DNA of 64,000 nt from Parascedosporium putredinis (Eukaryota; Ascomycota; Sordariomycetes; Microascales; Microascaceae). The notes below the pieces were generated by a model that did no database searches, was not told the DNA's origin, and saw only the letters and a program-made list of their open reading frames with translations. The position numbers were made by a program, and so were the translations under genes. Positions within the stretch are counted from its first letter, which is position 1, and every line of letters begins with the position of its first letter. Location: contig CASHTG010000015.1 of the NCBI GenBank assembly GCA_949357655.1, forward strand, positions 2,232,001 through 2,296,000, given 5' to 3'. Of the stretch, positions 23,153 to 34,424 are shown in pieces.

Positions 23153-23792
23153 CCTCCACGCGTTGGGGCTAGTTGAATTATTAACGCCAGTGCCAATATC
23201 GGTTGGCGTACTGTACATAGATGTCCACACCTTGACACACTGGAGGCTGATGGCTGATAGGGCTGCCTCCGGAGTGACAATGGCCTTGGACAGATACCAG
23301 ACCCGATCGCCGCACCCAAACCGAGCACCCCGCTTGCCTGCCTCGCCCGCAACGAACCACCCCACGAGTGATAGATCGTAATTGGATCAAGTCCACCCGT
23401 TAAAACTTGGCCTTGGTCCAGTTCCGTTTCGCGTTCGAAAGCCACCAGGTCCCTGGAAAAATACAATCTCAACAGGCTCAACTCCTTGTATTAGTCGATC
23501 GGTCAGTTGATGGATTCGTGCCCGGCTCCGTTGGTACCGGCCGAGGATATATTCTACTACCCACCGTCAGGACGTGGACGCCGCTGCGCTTGCAGCCTCT
23601 CTATCCGACGCTACCCAGCGCTCGTTGCTTTTCCCCGTCCTCCTCTGACAGGTTGTCCCGACAGCAAGTAAAGGAGGGCTCGATCGAGGAAGCTCGAGGC
23701 GAAGCGAGGCGACGAGATGCAATAAAGCCCCCAACACCCACATCCGCAATAATAATAGATGTAGCCTGAGCAGTACCATTCAGTAGAATCTA

Positions 23793-23851
23793 ACACACTC
23801 TCACACATACACACATATACACATATTCACACACACGCACACATCCTTTCC
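23793..23851 (+). repeat. CA-rich microsatellite
   Basis: Interrupted CA/TA dinucleotide tract in the leader side of the iminopeptidase gene. Confidence 0.75.
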
Positions 23852-24138
23852 TGATTGACCGAGTACGCTAGCCCTCAACTTTTGCACCGACTGCTTCAAA
23901 TCACATCCTCTAGAGCACTAGTGTGTCCCCAGCAGCCCCAGGCTCGTGTCGATCCGTTGGAAGTTGCTTGGAGCGAGACGTATTTGACCTTAACGGCCGG
24001 TTTCAATTCTACAGCATCCAAAGCTATTACAAAACCATCGTCCCTTCCCTTTTCCCCTCCGCCCCTCACAACCTAGCTTCCGCCATCGTCAAGCTCCAGT
24101 TTCTCCCGGTTAAAACATTCTCCATCCAAATCAACGTG

Positions 24139-25673
24139 ATGCCTTCTCCGGCGCGGCTGATTAGCGAGGAGACGTATTCCATTCCAGGTAGGCAAAGAGC
24201 GAGTGGATGCGGGTTAATCCGATACTTACTCTACCCCTCCACGCTACCTCGACCCCTCTCCGTATCGCGCTTGGTTTGAATTGGCAACACAAGTGCACTC
24301 TAACCTCCGTCCAGGCAGGCTCATTGTGACCGATCTATCCTTTGAAGTTCCTTTAAATCATGACAATCCGGCTTCGAAGAAGATCCATCTCTTCGGTCGT
24401 GCAGTCACACACAATGATCGACCCCCGGCCGAGATTGGTGTCTCAAGCTCCGCTGCGCCTGGCGATAACAAGCCCTGGCTCGTTTACCTGCACGGCGGGC
24501 CAGGTTTTGGCAATGGCCTCCCCCAGGATAGTCCTCTCGTAAGAGAAAATCTTCACCACTCTTACAGAATTCTCCTCTTGGACTACCGTGGCACGGGGCT
24601 CAGCACCCCGTCGCCGTCTCCACCATTCCAGGCGATAGCACGGACGATAAAGTTGCGTATCTCCGGTTTTTTAGGCAAGACAGTATCGTCCAGGACCTCG
24701 AGGCAGTTCGCCTCTGCATCACCGAAAATGACCCCCGGCGCTGAAGCGGTGGGCCATATTTGGCCAGTCGTTTGGTGGCTTCGTGAGCACAACATACCTT
24801 TCCTTCTTCCCTGAAGGCCTCAGAGAAGTCTTTCTCACCGGCGGCATTCCGCCGGTCGACGTCGATCCCAAGGAGGTCTACCAGGCCACTTTTACGAAGC
24901 TTGTCGAGAGAAACATAGCCTATTACAAAAAGTTCCCCGGTGATATTGCCGTGGTAAACTACATCGCCAACCACATCCACGAACAGGACGGTATCCAGTT
25001 ACCCGGTGGCGGGCATCTCACAGTCCAGAGGCTCATGACCCTAGGGCTCGCCTTTGGCGCTCACGACGGTTTCCAGGTCGTGCATTCCCTCCTTACCAGA
25101 ATGAAGCTGGAGATCACACAGTTTGGCCACCTGAGTCGGGCATCCCTCAGCACAATGGAACTAGATGTTCCTTTCGACACCAACCCCATTTACGCCATTC
25201 TACACGAAGCTATATACTGTTTCGGGCCTGGCGTAACTTCAAATTGGGCCGCTTTGCGTGCGGGGAGCCAACTCGGCGTCTATGACTGGCTTCTGGAAGA
25301 ATACCCTGGACCAGTAGCCCTCTCGGAAGCGAGCCGGAAGCCACTTTTCTTTTCGGGGAGATGATATATCCGTTCCACTTTGACACGTATCCCGAGCTCA
25401 TGTCTTTGAAAGAAGTGGCTCAGAAACTAGCTGAATACGACGAGTGGCCAAGACTGTACGACGAGGAGCAGCTAGCTCGCAATCAGGTCCCCGTTTATGC
25501 TGTGAGCTATGTCGACGATATGTACGTTGATTTCGGGCTTGCGAGGCAAACGGCGCGAAAAATCAGGGGATCAAGGTATTTGAAACAAATGCCTTGTATC
25601 ATAATGCTGTGAGGGCGAAGTCGGGGAGGTGATTGCGGCCTTGATGAAGTTGAGGGAGGATACCCTAGATTAG
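24139..25673 (+). CDS. Proline iminopeptidase-like alpha/beta hydrolase (peptidase S33)
   Basis: Family S33 aminopeptidases remove N-terminal proline from peptides; the protein is probably cytosolic, as no signal peptide is seen. The exons are 24139-24187 and 24315-25673. Motifs: oxyanion loop HGGPGFGNG, DYRGTGLSTP, nucleophile elbow GQSFGG, a helical cap rich in Phe/Tyr (YYKKFPGDI, QRLMTLGLAFG), the acid loop VPVYAVSYVDDMYVD, and the catalytic His region ALYHNAV. Five single-base losses break the frame: C-run 24606-24609, C-run 24732-24736, G-run 25355-25358, G-run 25566-25569 and G-run 25623-25626. Corrected, it has 470 aa, usual for the fungal enzyme, with the TAG stop at 25671-25673. The exact substrate is inferred from the family. 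Confidence 0.88.
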
Positions 25674-25968
25674 GTCGAGCTAGGGCCCAAAGTTGATTGC
25701 CTTTTATCCTAGCTTGCTTATGGCTACTCAAATCCCGTTTAGTTGCATGGGGCGAACTCAAGGGGCGTGTATATGAAGCATATTTCGACTGTTTTCATTA
25801 TGACTGATCGATTGTTGAAAATACTCCAGGTTCTGTGTAAACACAATGGTCGTTATCGATGCTTTCTATTTGTCCTAGGTAATAAACGTGTGTGCTCGGT
25901 GATGATTATGCCACAAGGCCAAAGCCAGAAGACCGTGAACTCATCGCCATAATCACTTCTCGTCTCTC

Positions 25969-28900
25969 TCACTCCTCCTCGTCTAGGTTGTCTTCCTGCA
26001 TTTCCGTTGCTGATAAAATTGCTCAGAGTTAGTATGAGGATGAAGGCACGCAGCGGATAGCGAAAACCCGTGCGGATATAAGTCTAAAGGGAATCCGAGG
26101 AAGTGCGCCAAAGCAGCACCCGAGTGATCCCAAAGAAGCAGGAGAATGGGGGCTGAGGGGAGGGGGGGAGGGAACAAACCCCATATCTTGTTTGCCGATT
26201 CTACAATGATTCCTGCCTTGGTCAAGAGCTTTTCGTAGTACTTATCATCCTCTTCCTGTCCTTTGATGCGGATCTTATTTGGCTGGGCCTTGAATAATAC
26301 CCAATGTCAGGTTAGAGGCACGATTTGATCAAATATTGGGGCCCGGGAGCTATGAGGCTTCCGTCTCTCCTCTCTTACCTGCATCAGGACCGGGACCAAT
26401 TCCTTGGGGTCGGCGTTGGCAACGGCCGCCGGGCTTCGGTAACCATTGTCCCAAAATACCCTCCTGAGTTATTGCCAAGGACAGATTAGGATTTGAAAGA
26501 GACAAGGGTGAAAGGGATTTATCGGAAACGCACGCGGTACGGCTTTTCACGAACGTGATCTTGGCCAAGGAGAGAAGGTCAGCTCTTGCGCCTGCCTTTA
26601 GGCGATCAGAGAAGTGGTCTAGGGCCACGGCAAGAACTCTGAATCGGTAAAAAAGGATGCGGTCAGCGTCTAGAGCCTCTAGCATATTGGTTTGGGGCGG
26701 GGTGAAGATGGCGAACTTACCCCCAACCCATCACCTCGCAAAATTTGATCATGCCGACTGCAAAGCCCTGGGCCGATTGTGCGAGAACTTGGACGGTTCC
26801 TCGTGGCATAGAGTACTTTCTAGCGACCGAATGTATTGGTACCTCATTGCATATGTCGCGGAGTTGAAGAGCAAGGTAGAATCTCCGATATCTTCGAGCA
26901 GCGTCCTTCTCTGCTTGTGTGGATTCGGGCAGATTTGCCCCCTGTGATCTGTTTTGAGGCGTCAGCATCGACTAAGTCACGACTGATCATTCGCATCTGC
27001 ACCTACATCCTTAAGATGAGCGGAATCTTGATTCCAAGGAGATTCATGACTCGATGTCCACTTTCGTCGAGAGTCTCAACCATATCGAGAAACACCTTCC
27101 AGTTGACGAGTATATCAGTGGTACTAACGGGCGTAAAAGTGTAAATGACATGCATGTCGCCGTCCATTACGAATGCTTTAAGGGCCCCTTTGAGTTCTCC
27201 GTAAACGAAGAGCCCGTCTTCCGGATCAATGGATGAAGCTACGACTGCCTTTCCAAGTTGGGTTGCGACATAGGCGGAGTCATCCTCGTGATACTGTATA
27301 AATTCCATACGTTCTAACTCCAAAAGACTAGAGTTAACACAAGAGATCGTTTCCGAGAGTCCGTTCGAATAGTGGAAAAGCGATTTCTTGGCGTACTCGT
27401 CAATCGATTCCCGGGTTGTTGCAAGGCGAATGACGATGACTTCGAGTAGTGCACTAGCATTCAGCGTTAAACCAGAAGTCTTTGGTGGACGAGAAGAAGG
27501 ACCTTGAATCATACCGCTTCATCCGCCTCTTATCCGTATTGAGGCAGCTTGTGATGTTTGGCATCTCAGCTTGTAGAAGCTCTACAACAGGCTCTAGGTC
27601 CGGCTGCCGACAACAAAGATATGTTTCTCCAACCTCATCTTTCCCCTTACGGCCAGCCCGACCTCGCATCTGTCGCAGCAATGCTGGGCCCACAAAATCT
27701 CTCCCCATACGGGCGCTATGCAGGATAACCCGACGGGCAGGCCTTTCCAAAGGAGAGGTGGGGTTAGAATGTAGTAAAGAGGCACGCGAATATGAAACGA
27801 CACCTACAGGTTTATACCAGCAGCGAGGCTGCAGGTTGCGATACAGATCTTTAGAGCCCCAGAATCGTACGCTTTGGCAATGATGTCTCGCTCCTCTGTT
27901 GTGAGGCCGGCCTTTACGAGTTAGACTTCAAGTCAGACAACCCTAATAGAATTTGTACTCACATCTGCAATTTTTCATTAGCGGTCCATGGAGCAGAGGG
28001 AGCAGATATGAGCGAGATTCTCTTACGATGGAACCCAACTCCAAGAGGGACCGTTTCTGCGAGAACAGAATCAAGACTGGTACTCAAGCTTTGGAGTTCA
28101 CCCAAGGTATCTAAGCGCTGTTCAAGCACGGTTGGCTCCAGCATCTCTGGAGGTGGCATCGCCTTACTCACCAACCGGGATATAGACTCGCAAGCTTGCC
28201 GACTCCCAGCGAAAACCAAAGCTCCGTAGCCGGCCATGGCGGTTTCACATGCTAGTGCTACAACGGCGTTGAGGATTGGATCTGAAAGCTCTTTGTGTGT
28301 AGATGACTCTATCTGCCTCAACGGCTCGACATCTAGGCTATTTAGACTTGAGTCCGAATTTGGCTGTGTTGCTGCTTTTGCAATCTGACGAGGGTTGTCC
28401 GCGGGATATATCCGTCCATCATAAACTAGATGTTCTTTGATGGGAATTGGCCTGTAGTTTGTTACGTAGGCATGACCGTTGAGCCATTTAGCTAGGAGTC
28501 TGATGTTCTAGGACGAATAAGAAACCCATATTGGTATTTATTGTGATCAACTTCTGTTACTTACAGAGATGGTGGCGCTCATTCCGATGATTTGAACCTT
28601 CTGATCTAGAGACAGTAGCTTCGCCGAGAGGAGCTCGAGAAGGTAGCCCCGGTGATCGTCGTCGATCATGTGTAGTTCGTCGAGAACGACGGACTTGAGA
28701 TCGCTGACCCCGCCATCCTCAATTGCGACGTTGAGAAGGGAATTCGCCTACGTATATTATGGTGGTTGTTAGACTTGGTATCGATGGCCGTGAGATAGCT
28801 TGATAAAAGAAGGGCAGGACTTGCCTTCTCAATTGTACAGATACCGATCTCAAAATCGGCCCAAGTCGCCTTTATTTTGCTCCCGCCAAAAACCTACGAC

Positions 28901-29658
28901 TCTAATCACGTCTTCATCGGCACGTCTCCTCCAGCGGCTCACCGTGCCATCTTCAGAACTTCTAGATGGCCGCTTCAGTCCGTCTACCACATTTCGTAGC
29001 CAGCGTACTTTTTCTTGAACGAGGGCAACATAGGGAAGAACGAGCAATGCTTTTGAACCAGGCTCTTTGAGGACCTCCTTTAACATCAAGACTGAGCCGT
29101 CAAGTCAGCAATACAGCTACTTACAGGTCAAGGACGGGGTATCGAGCCTACCATCAGCAACTAGGCTCTTTCCGCCACCTGTTGGCGCGCTATAAATGAG
29201 GTTCTTCTCCCCAGAAAGCAAACCGGGACCTAGAAGGCAGTTCTTCTGCCAGGGGTAGATACTCTTGATCCCTAGCCTTGCAAAATTTGCTATGAGTGAG
29301 GGCGGGAGGCCGTATATCCTATGAGATAGTGAAAGAGAAGGATCTACCGTTGAAGATGGAGTGGCACTGATACATATACGTTGCGAGTATTCGGAAGGGT
29401 GCTCCTCGGAGCCAGCGCCAAGATCGGTGATAGGACTAGGGGATAATCTAGAGTGATTCGTTCTTAAAGGCTGGCGCCGCTTGTGAACGTACTTTGGGCA
29501 GATCCCGCAGCTCTTTTGGTATTTTCTGCCAAATTTCCTGGCCAGCTGCGCTTGGTGCCAGCGAGATTCTTCGTCGCGTTTTGATATGCGTGGCTCTGTT
29601 GCCTCGCTAGGTCCATCGTTGTTTGGAACGCGCGAGGTGGATTCTCTCTGGGGTCCAT
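25969..29658 (-). CDS. HELQ/Hel308-type DNA repair helicase (Neurospora MUS301-like)
   Basis: A Ski2-like superfamily 2 helicase of the HELQ/POLQ-helicase group, acting at stalled forks and in cross-link repair in the nucleus. Fourteen exons: 29658-29493, 29435-29152, 29091-28825, 28747-28565, 28507-28027, 27964-27963, 27911-27808, 27742-27515, 27453-27007, 26941-26721, 26638-26534, 26463-26379, 26288-26180, 26009-25969. Motifs: YPWQKNCLL, Walker A APTGGGKS, LDELHMIDDDHRG, GMSATIS, VGFHHAGLTTEER, SLAAGIN, QMRGRAGRKG, then the winged-helix and ratchet domains (CNEVPIHSVARKYSMPRG; DHFSDRLKAGARADL). No polymerase domain follows, which favours HELQ over POLQ. Intron 3 is GC-AG, and exon 6 has only two bases (see findings). 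Frame faults: 29496-29498, A-run 28888-28892, 26938-26942. Corrected about 908 aa. Exon 2's start is the least certain. Confidence 0.87.
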
Positions 29659-32600
29659 CTCTATGATGGTCAATCTCGCCAGCAGAAAATTACGACGGGA
29701 TTCAGTTCTATCCTCCAAAAGTAAAAAACCCCAACTGGGGTGGTGGATCCAAAGGGGTACAGGCTCCAAAACAGTATCAAAATCTCAAGCTATTGTAATC
29801 CTTCGGCGACAGATCATGAAGGTAGTCTTGCATGTCGTCGGTGTGGCATGCACGCCTCTCTCCCCACACGGGAATCTGAGCTGCACGCTCTCACGTGATG
29901 ACAGGAACGGGACCTGGCATGGGCGACCATTGATGAGGTACCTCGGTAGAGGTATCATCATGAAATCCTTGTCTCCCCATGCATGGGAAGTACTAAAACG
30001 AGCTGGCCTTGGATGTCTACTATGGGGTGATATGTACTGGTTACAAGGGGTTTATTGTACTCCGTGCGGAGCCTCGTCAGATGGCGAATCAAGCACGGCA
30101 GCCAAGAGATGAGGTGTGCACTAGTACATTGTTGCTTTCTGGGACACTGTTTTTAAAGCTCTCGGCCACCTGCACGAAATGTACAAATGTGAAGTACCCG
30201 ATCGATAACTTGCAGAAAAGGGAAATGTGGAGATGCCGTCCCGGAAGAATAGGCCTCTCTCTGCTCAACTACCTTCCATGAATTCCTTTTTACTACTCGA
30301 GCCTTCCACCACGCTAGGTGGACGACGCGTCTTCTTGGGGGCTGTCTGCCGACGCTCGCTAGTGTTTCTTCTTCCTTTTTACGAGGGAAAAAGGGCAACA
30401 GTCGATACTCTCTCAATCACTTGCGCAGGGGGCGACAAGATAACGGACGCCGGCTGGATTCTGGACCGGCGCGGCCCTGACGGTGGACAACGGGTTCGAA
30501 TAGAAGTTGAGTCGAAAATTTCTGGAGGATGGAATGTGTGAGACAGCGCGCCATGTACTCGCTAATCAACACGATGTCACCTCAATGTAATTCCTGCAGT
30601 GGGACGGGGTCATTTCTCGTGGTCGAAGTGCCTGGAAATCCCCTAATAACGCTGGCAATCGGACCCAAACCCTCCCATGCAAAAACTTCAATTGATGGAC
30701 GTCAAATCGGCCTTGAGAGCCATGCTGGCAATTCTGGCTCCTGGATGGTGCCGAGAGAGACGCGGATGCAAATGATAAAAATGCCTGCCTGGACTGGACC
30801 TCTGGGATTCCAGTCATTCGAACAAAGCCATTTCTGACATCTTATTTGATGAAGAAATGAAGGATGGTAGCCCGTCCAATTCTGGCTAGTGGAAAGGTGG
30901 TGAGGTGATGCCCTCCCGCCTGCCACCTGCCGTTCAAGAACCTTCTGTCCACCCTTGATCTACGATGAGGTATCCAGCCCATAAATTGCCGCAGGAGAGT
31001 GGAGCTGTTGCAAACCGAGCGGACCTCTCCGATCTGGCTGACAAAGGGGCGGGGAAAGAGGCCGAAGCAGTAATAGCGAAAAATTGATAACACCACAGCT
31101 TCAAACTTTATATCTGGTCTCTACGTTTTCTCAAGTGCGAGAAAGGTTCGGACTTAGCTCGCTTTTGTTCATCGCTAGCGAGAAACATTGTTGCTGTATT
31201 TGCTAACCTTGGGGCAAATTGTCATAATGCAAAGTTTTGTGAAATGAAGCACCGGCGATGATTCCGACTCCAGTCCTCCACAAATTTGAATGGGTGTCCC
31301 AAGCTGAGCCGTGCTCCATCATCATAGCGACTCATTCGGGGACAGGAAGATGATTTAGAAGAGTGGACACCGAGAAGGATAGCGATTCCTCTAGAGATCC
31401 CTCATTGTTGGCAACTTCTCTGCCAATATAGTAAGGAAATCGCTTCCTCACAACTTGTCATATCACCCATGCCGGCCGGATTAGTGTTTCGATCAGTATC
31501 CTCGCGATGGAAGAGCACTGTCAAGGTACCTAAGCGATCACTCGTTTCATCCTAGGACTTCTCCGCACCGTCTCAGGGAAACAATGATTTGATCAACGGC
31601 CCAAAATTCACCGCGCTCCCTCAAACCCAGAAGGATTGACATGCTAGCTTGTATAATTCAAAAGATTTAGAAGGTAGATGTGTGGTGTTTGAGGAGAAAA
31701 TAGAAGACCGACGTGCTTGGAAGGGCTCGTTGTCGTGAGACTATCGGCTGCACCAGCATTAGGGAGAAAAGAAAGGATTGACACAGGCCGGTTGGGGGAT
31801 TGCAATCCCTCCAGCTTAATCAATTGAAGGACCCGGGGAGCATGGGCGCATGGGCTCCGTCTTTTTCTCCCTGTTGCGCACAGTCTGGAGGCTGAACCAA
31901 CCGTCTAACTCCTTACCCGAGCTGTCGGGCGCTTGCTATCAAGGTCATGGCTGGCCACACTTGGGGGAAAGAATACTGAAGTTCGTACGAACTGATTGAT
32001 GCCTCAAAATCAAACTCAAGCGATCGTGGATTCAAAGGTCCCAAAGTCCTCGACGACGTCTCGTCTCTCATAAAGCCCACCATATTTCAGCGCCTATCGA
32101 GAGTGGCCATCCTGTTCATCACAGTGCTACTTCGATGTGCGGCTTCTTCGCATTTCTTCCCCTTCCCCACTAGGCATGGAAGGACCGGAGCCGGTTGGTA
32201 AAAGGGTGTCATTTACTGGAGAGGATGACAACAATGGGTGGATAATCCCACACCTTCCCCAAACAAAATCAAGTTCAGAATGAAGGAGCGCTGAATGAGG
32301 TATTTGCGCCCCTCTCTAGGTAATAAACCTCTCCCCTCAGTCTTCAAGCTCTCCAGCTTTTTCAAAGCGTCCGGCTCCGTCCTGGAAAGGGCTCAGTGCT
32401 GGCATCAATGACCTCACGTGATGATATAATCACCCAGCCCAGCCCATGATCACTGATGTCCCGTTGGAGTCTAGTCGAGGCTCTCCAGCGCACACCTGGT
32501 TTGTCTTGGAAAGCATTTTCTTGACGTTTGGAGTTATCCGAGCTGAACCGCTTGCCTCCATGACATGGCCCACCGCCCATCCTATTTGTCTACCCGAGGC

Positions 32601-34424
32601 CTGAGGCGGAAACGCGAGGGTGTGCTGCGCTACCTGATTATTCTCCCTCGAGAAACGCAGACATCGTGCCATTCATGAGCTATTCGTCGCAAATTATGAT
32701 GGTCCATGTCGACAATGGATCGAGACAGATGAAAGCGAAGGGGTCTCCTCGAGGGGAAGGTGGATGCCGCAAAGGGTGCTTTCAAGATTGTGAGGGTAAG
32801 ATGTCCCGAGACTTTCTGGAAGGGATACGACCCACTCTGTCCATCTGCCACGACACATACACCTCATTTTTTCGGTGCTGCGCTGGGTGCTGAACCCACC
32901 AGTCTGCTCATCGAGTATGGCCTGAAGAGGATAAAACGTAATGACAAAATGACTAGGCAGTGATTTTTTGATGGAATTTCGCCCGAGCTATCTCGTTTGC
33001 ATTTGAATAGAGCGCCTATTAAGCCGATGGGTTGTGGTGATGTCGGTCGGCGAGGGTTGAGGTCGCGGGTGGGTACGAGGTACCGTCTGTGTCCCAGACG
33101 CTAAAGACAGCCAGTCCTGTATTATGGAGAAGTTCCCAGCGACAAGCCTTTGTATCCTGCCGCGTTGCAAGATGTAGCCCAAAACGCCATGACAAGTTTG
33201 GGGTTGCCAATTCCTTAGCGGCCATCAGATGGCCACCAGATCGGATACCTCCCAGGCTGCATATCGGTACTTAGCTTGATTCCCACCCATCAATCTTTTT
33301 GCCGCCGTTAAAAGGCAAGGCCTTGCCGTGGCTCTTTTTGTCCTGCCTGGCCAGTTCAAGCCAGCTGCAGCATGAGGAATATGTGGAGGGTTGAAGCCAA
33401 AGTATGGCATTCAACACGGAAATGAGAAAAAAGGGGCTGCCTTGCCCCGATGATCTATCAATACCGCTTTTGCTTGGAAATGGTGATGGATGATGGATGT
33501 CGGGGGTCAACCCCGTACACTAGGTTGCCAGGAAGGACGGAGGGAGCATGGGAGTTGGGGCGTGGTTGTGGGAAAAGGTGTGCGGTACTCGCTCGGTACG
33601 AAAGTACAGGCTGAGGCCAAGGGACCAGCCAGACACTTCTTTTTTTTTTCCCTTTCGCTCTTCCTGTGGTTTTCTTATTATTATTTGGCTTTCGCTGTGC
33701 TCCAGTGACAAGTTGCGGCGGATGTCCAGTCTGGCCCAATCCACACACCCCAGGCGCCGTTCAACCTCGCCTCGCCTAGACCCTTTCAGGTTCACTCTCT
33801 TCCTCCCTCGTTCAAATCCCATCCGCCATCCGTCGTCCACCATCCACACACAACCTTCCCTTCCTTTCTCCTACACCTCACTTCCTCAACTCTTTCTGAG
33901 ATCTCGAACACTCAGACTACCTTCCCTTCACGTTCGATCGCTTCCAAGCCGCGCTTCCATCATCCGTCACCTTTCTCCCCTTGACCATTCTCCCATCTTA
34001 TTCCCTTTTCAGTCTGATTGCTCTGGAAACTCCCTTTATATCCCCCGTCCTCTGACTGATACCCATCCTCGCCCGTCACGACCGAAGCCGTGACGGCGCG
34101 GCCACTTTTCTTCCACTCAACGGTCTTCGCTTCATCATCGCGTTGCGTTCTATCACGGCTTGCGCGTGAAGATCATCCCGTTGACGAGCGTTTGTGTTTT
34201 CTGTATTCCCTTTCAACACAAAACTTGACACCCTCGGTTCGTTCGTCGCCCTCGTCTCACCTCATGAGCCCGGATCCGCGATAAAATTCAAGATTACGGA
34301 TCTCGCCATTTTGGCCGCCCCTTTCCCCCATCCTCCTTTGCCCCTTCCTCCGTCATTTTCGAAGGGCTTTCTCAACCCTTCCAAGTGACATCCCGAGCCT
34401 TGCCTGCTGTATTATTTCATCGTC
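29659..34424. other. 4.8-kb gene-poor region between HELQ-like helicase and SNT2
   Basis: The two genes diverge. No ORF here carries family motifs or frames that can be joined. An ACGCGT is at 30325-30330, about 670 bases upstream of the helicase start. From about 33,640 to 34,420 the plus strand is strongly C/T-rich, with a T-run at 33640-33649, as expected for the SNT2 promoter and long leader. Noncoding RNA cannot be excluded. Confidence 0.5.

Larger units (their letters stand above)
22815..24138. other. Divergent promoter region with 9-bp repeat and CA-rich tract
   Basis: A 1.3-kb region between divergent starts. It contains a 9-base tandem repeat (about 23119-23152), an ACGCGT near 23158, and a CA-rich tract at 23793-23851. 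No credible coding frame. Confidence 0.5.

Noticed and set aside
28748..28824. Treating the GC donor as a sequencing substitution of GT
   Set aside because: Errors in this window are base losses in runs, not substitutions, and AAG|GCAAGT fits the known GC-donor consensus.
30490..30505. GGGTTCGAAT, similar to a tRNA B box
   Set aside because: No matching T-stem, A box or cloverleaf around it.
33548..34093. 181-codon plus-strand ORF upstream of SNT2
   Set aside because: Translation is Ser/Pro/Arg-rich from C/T-rich leader DNA; no family motif, and it is out of frame with SNT2.
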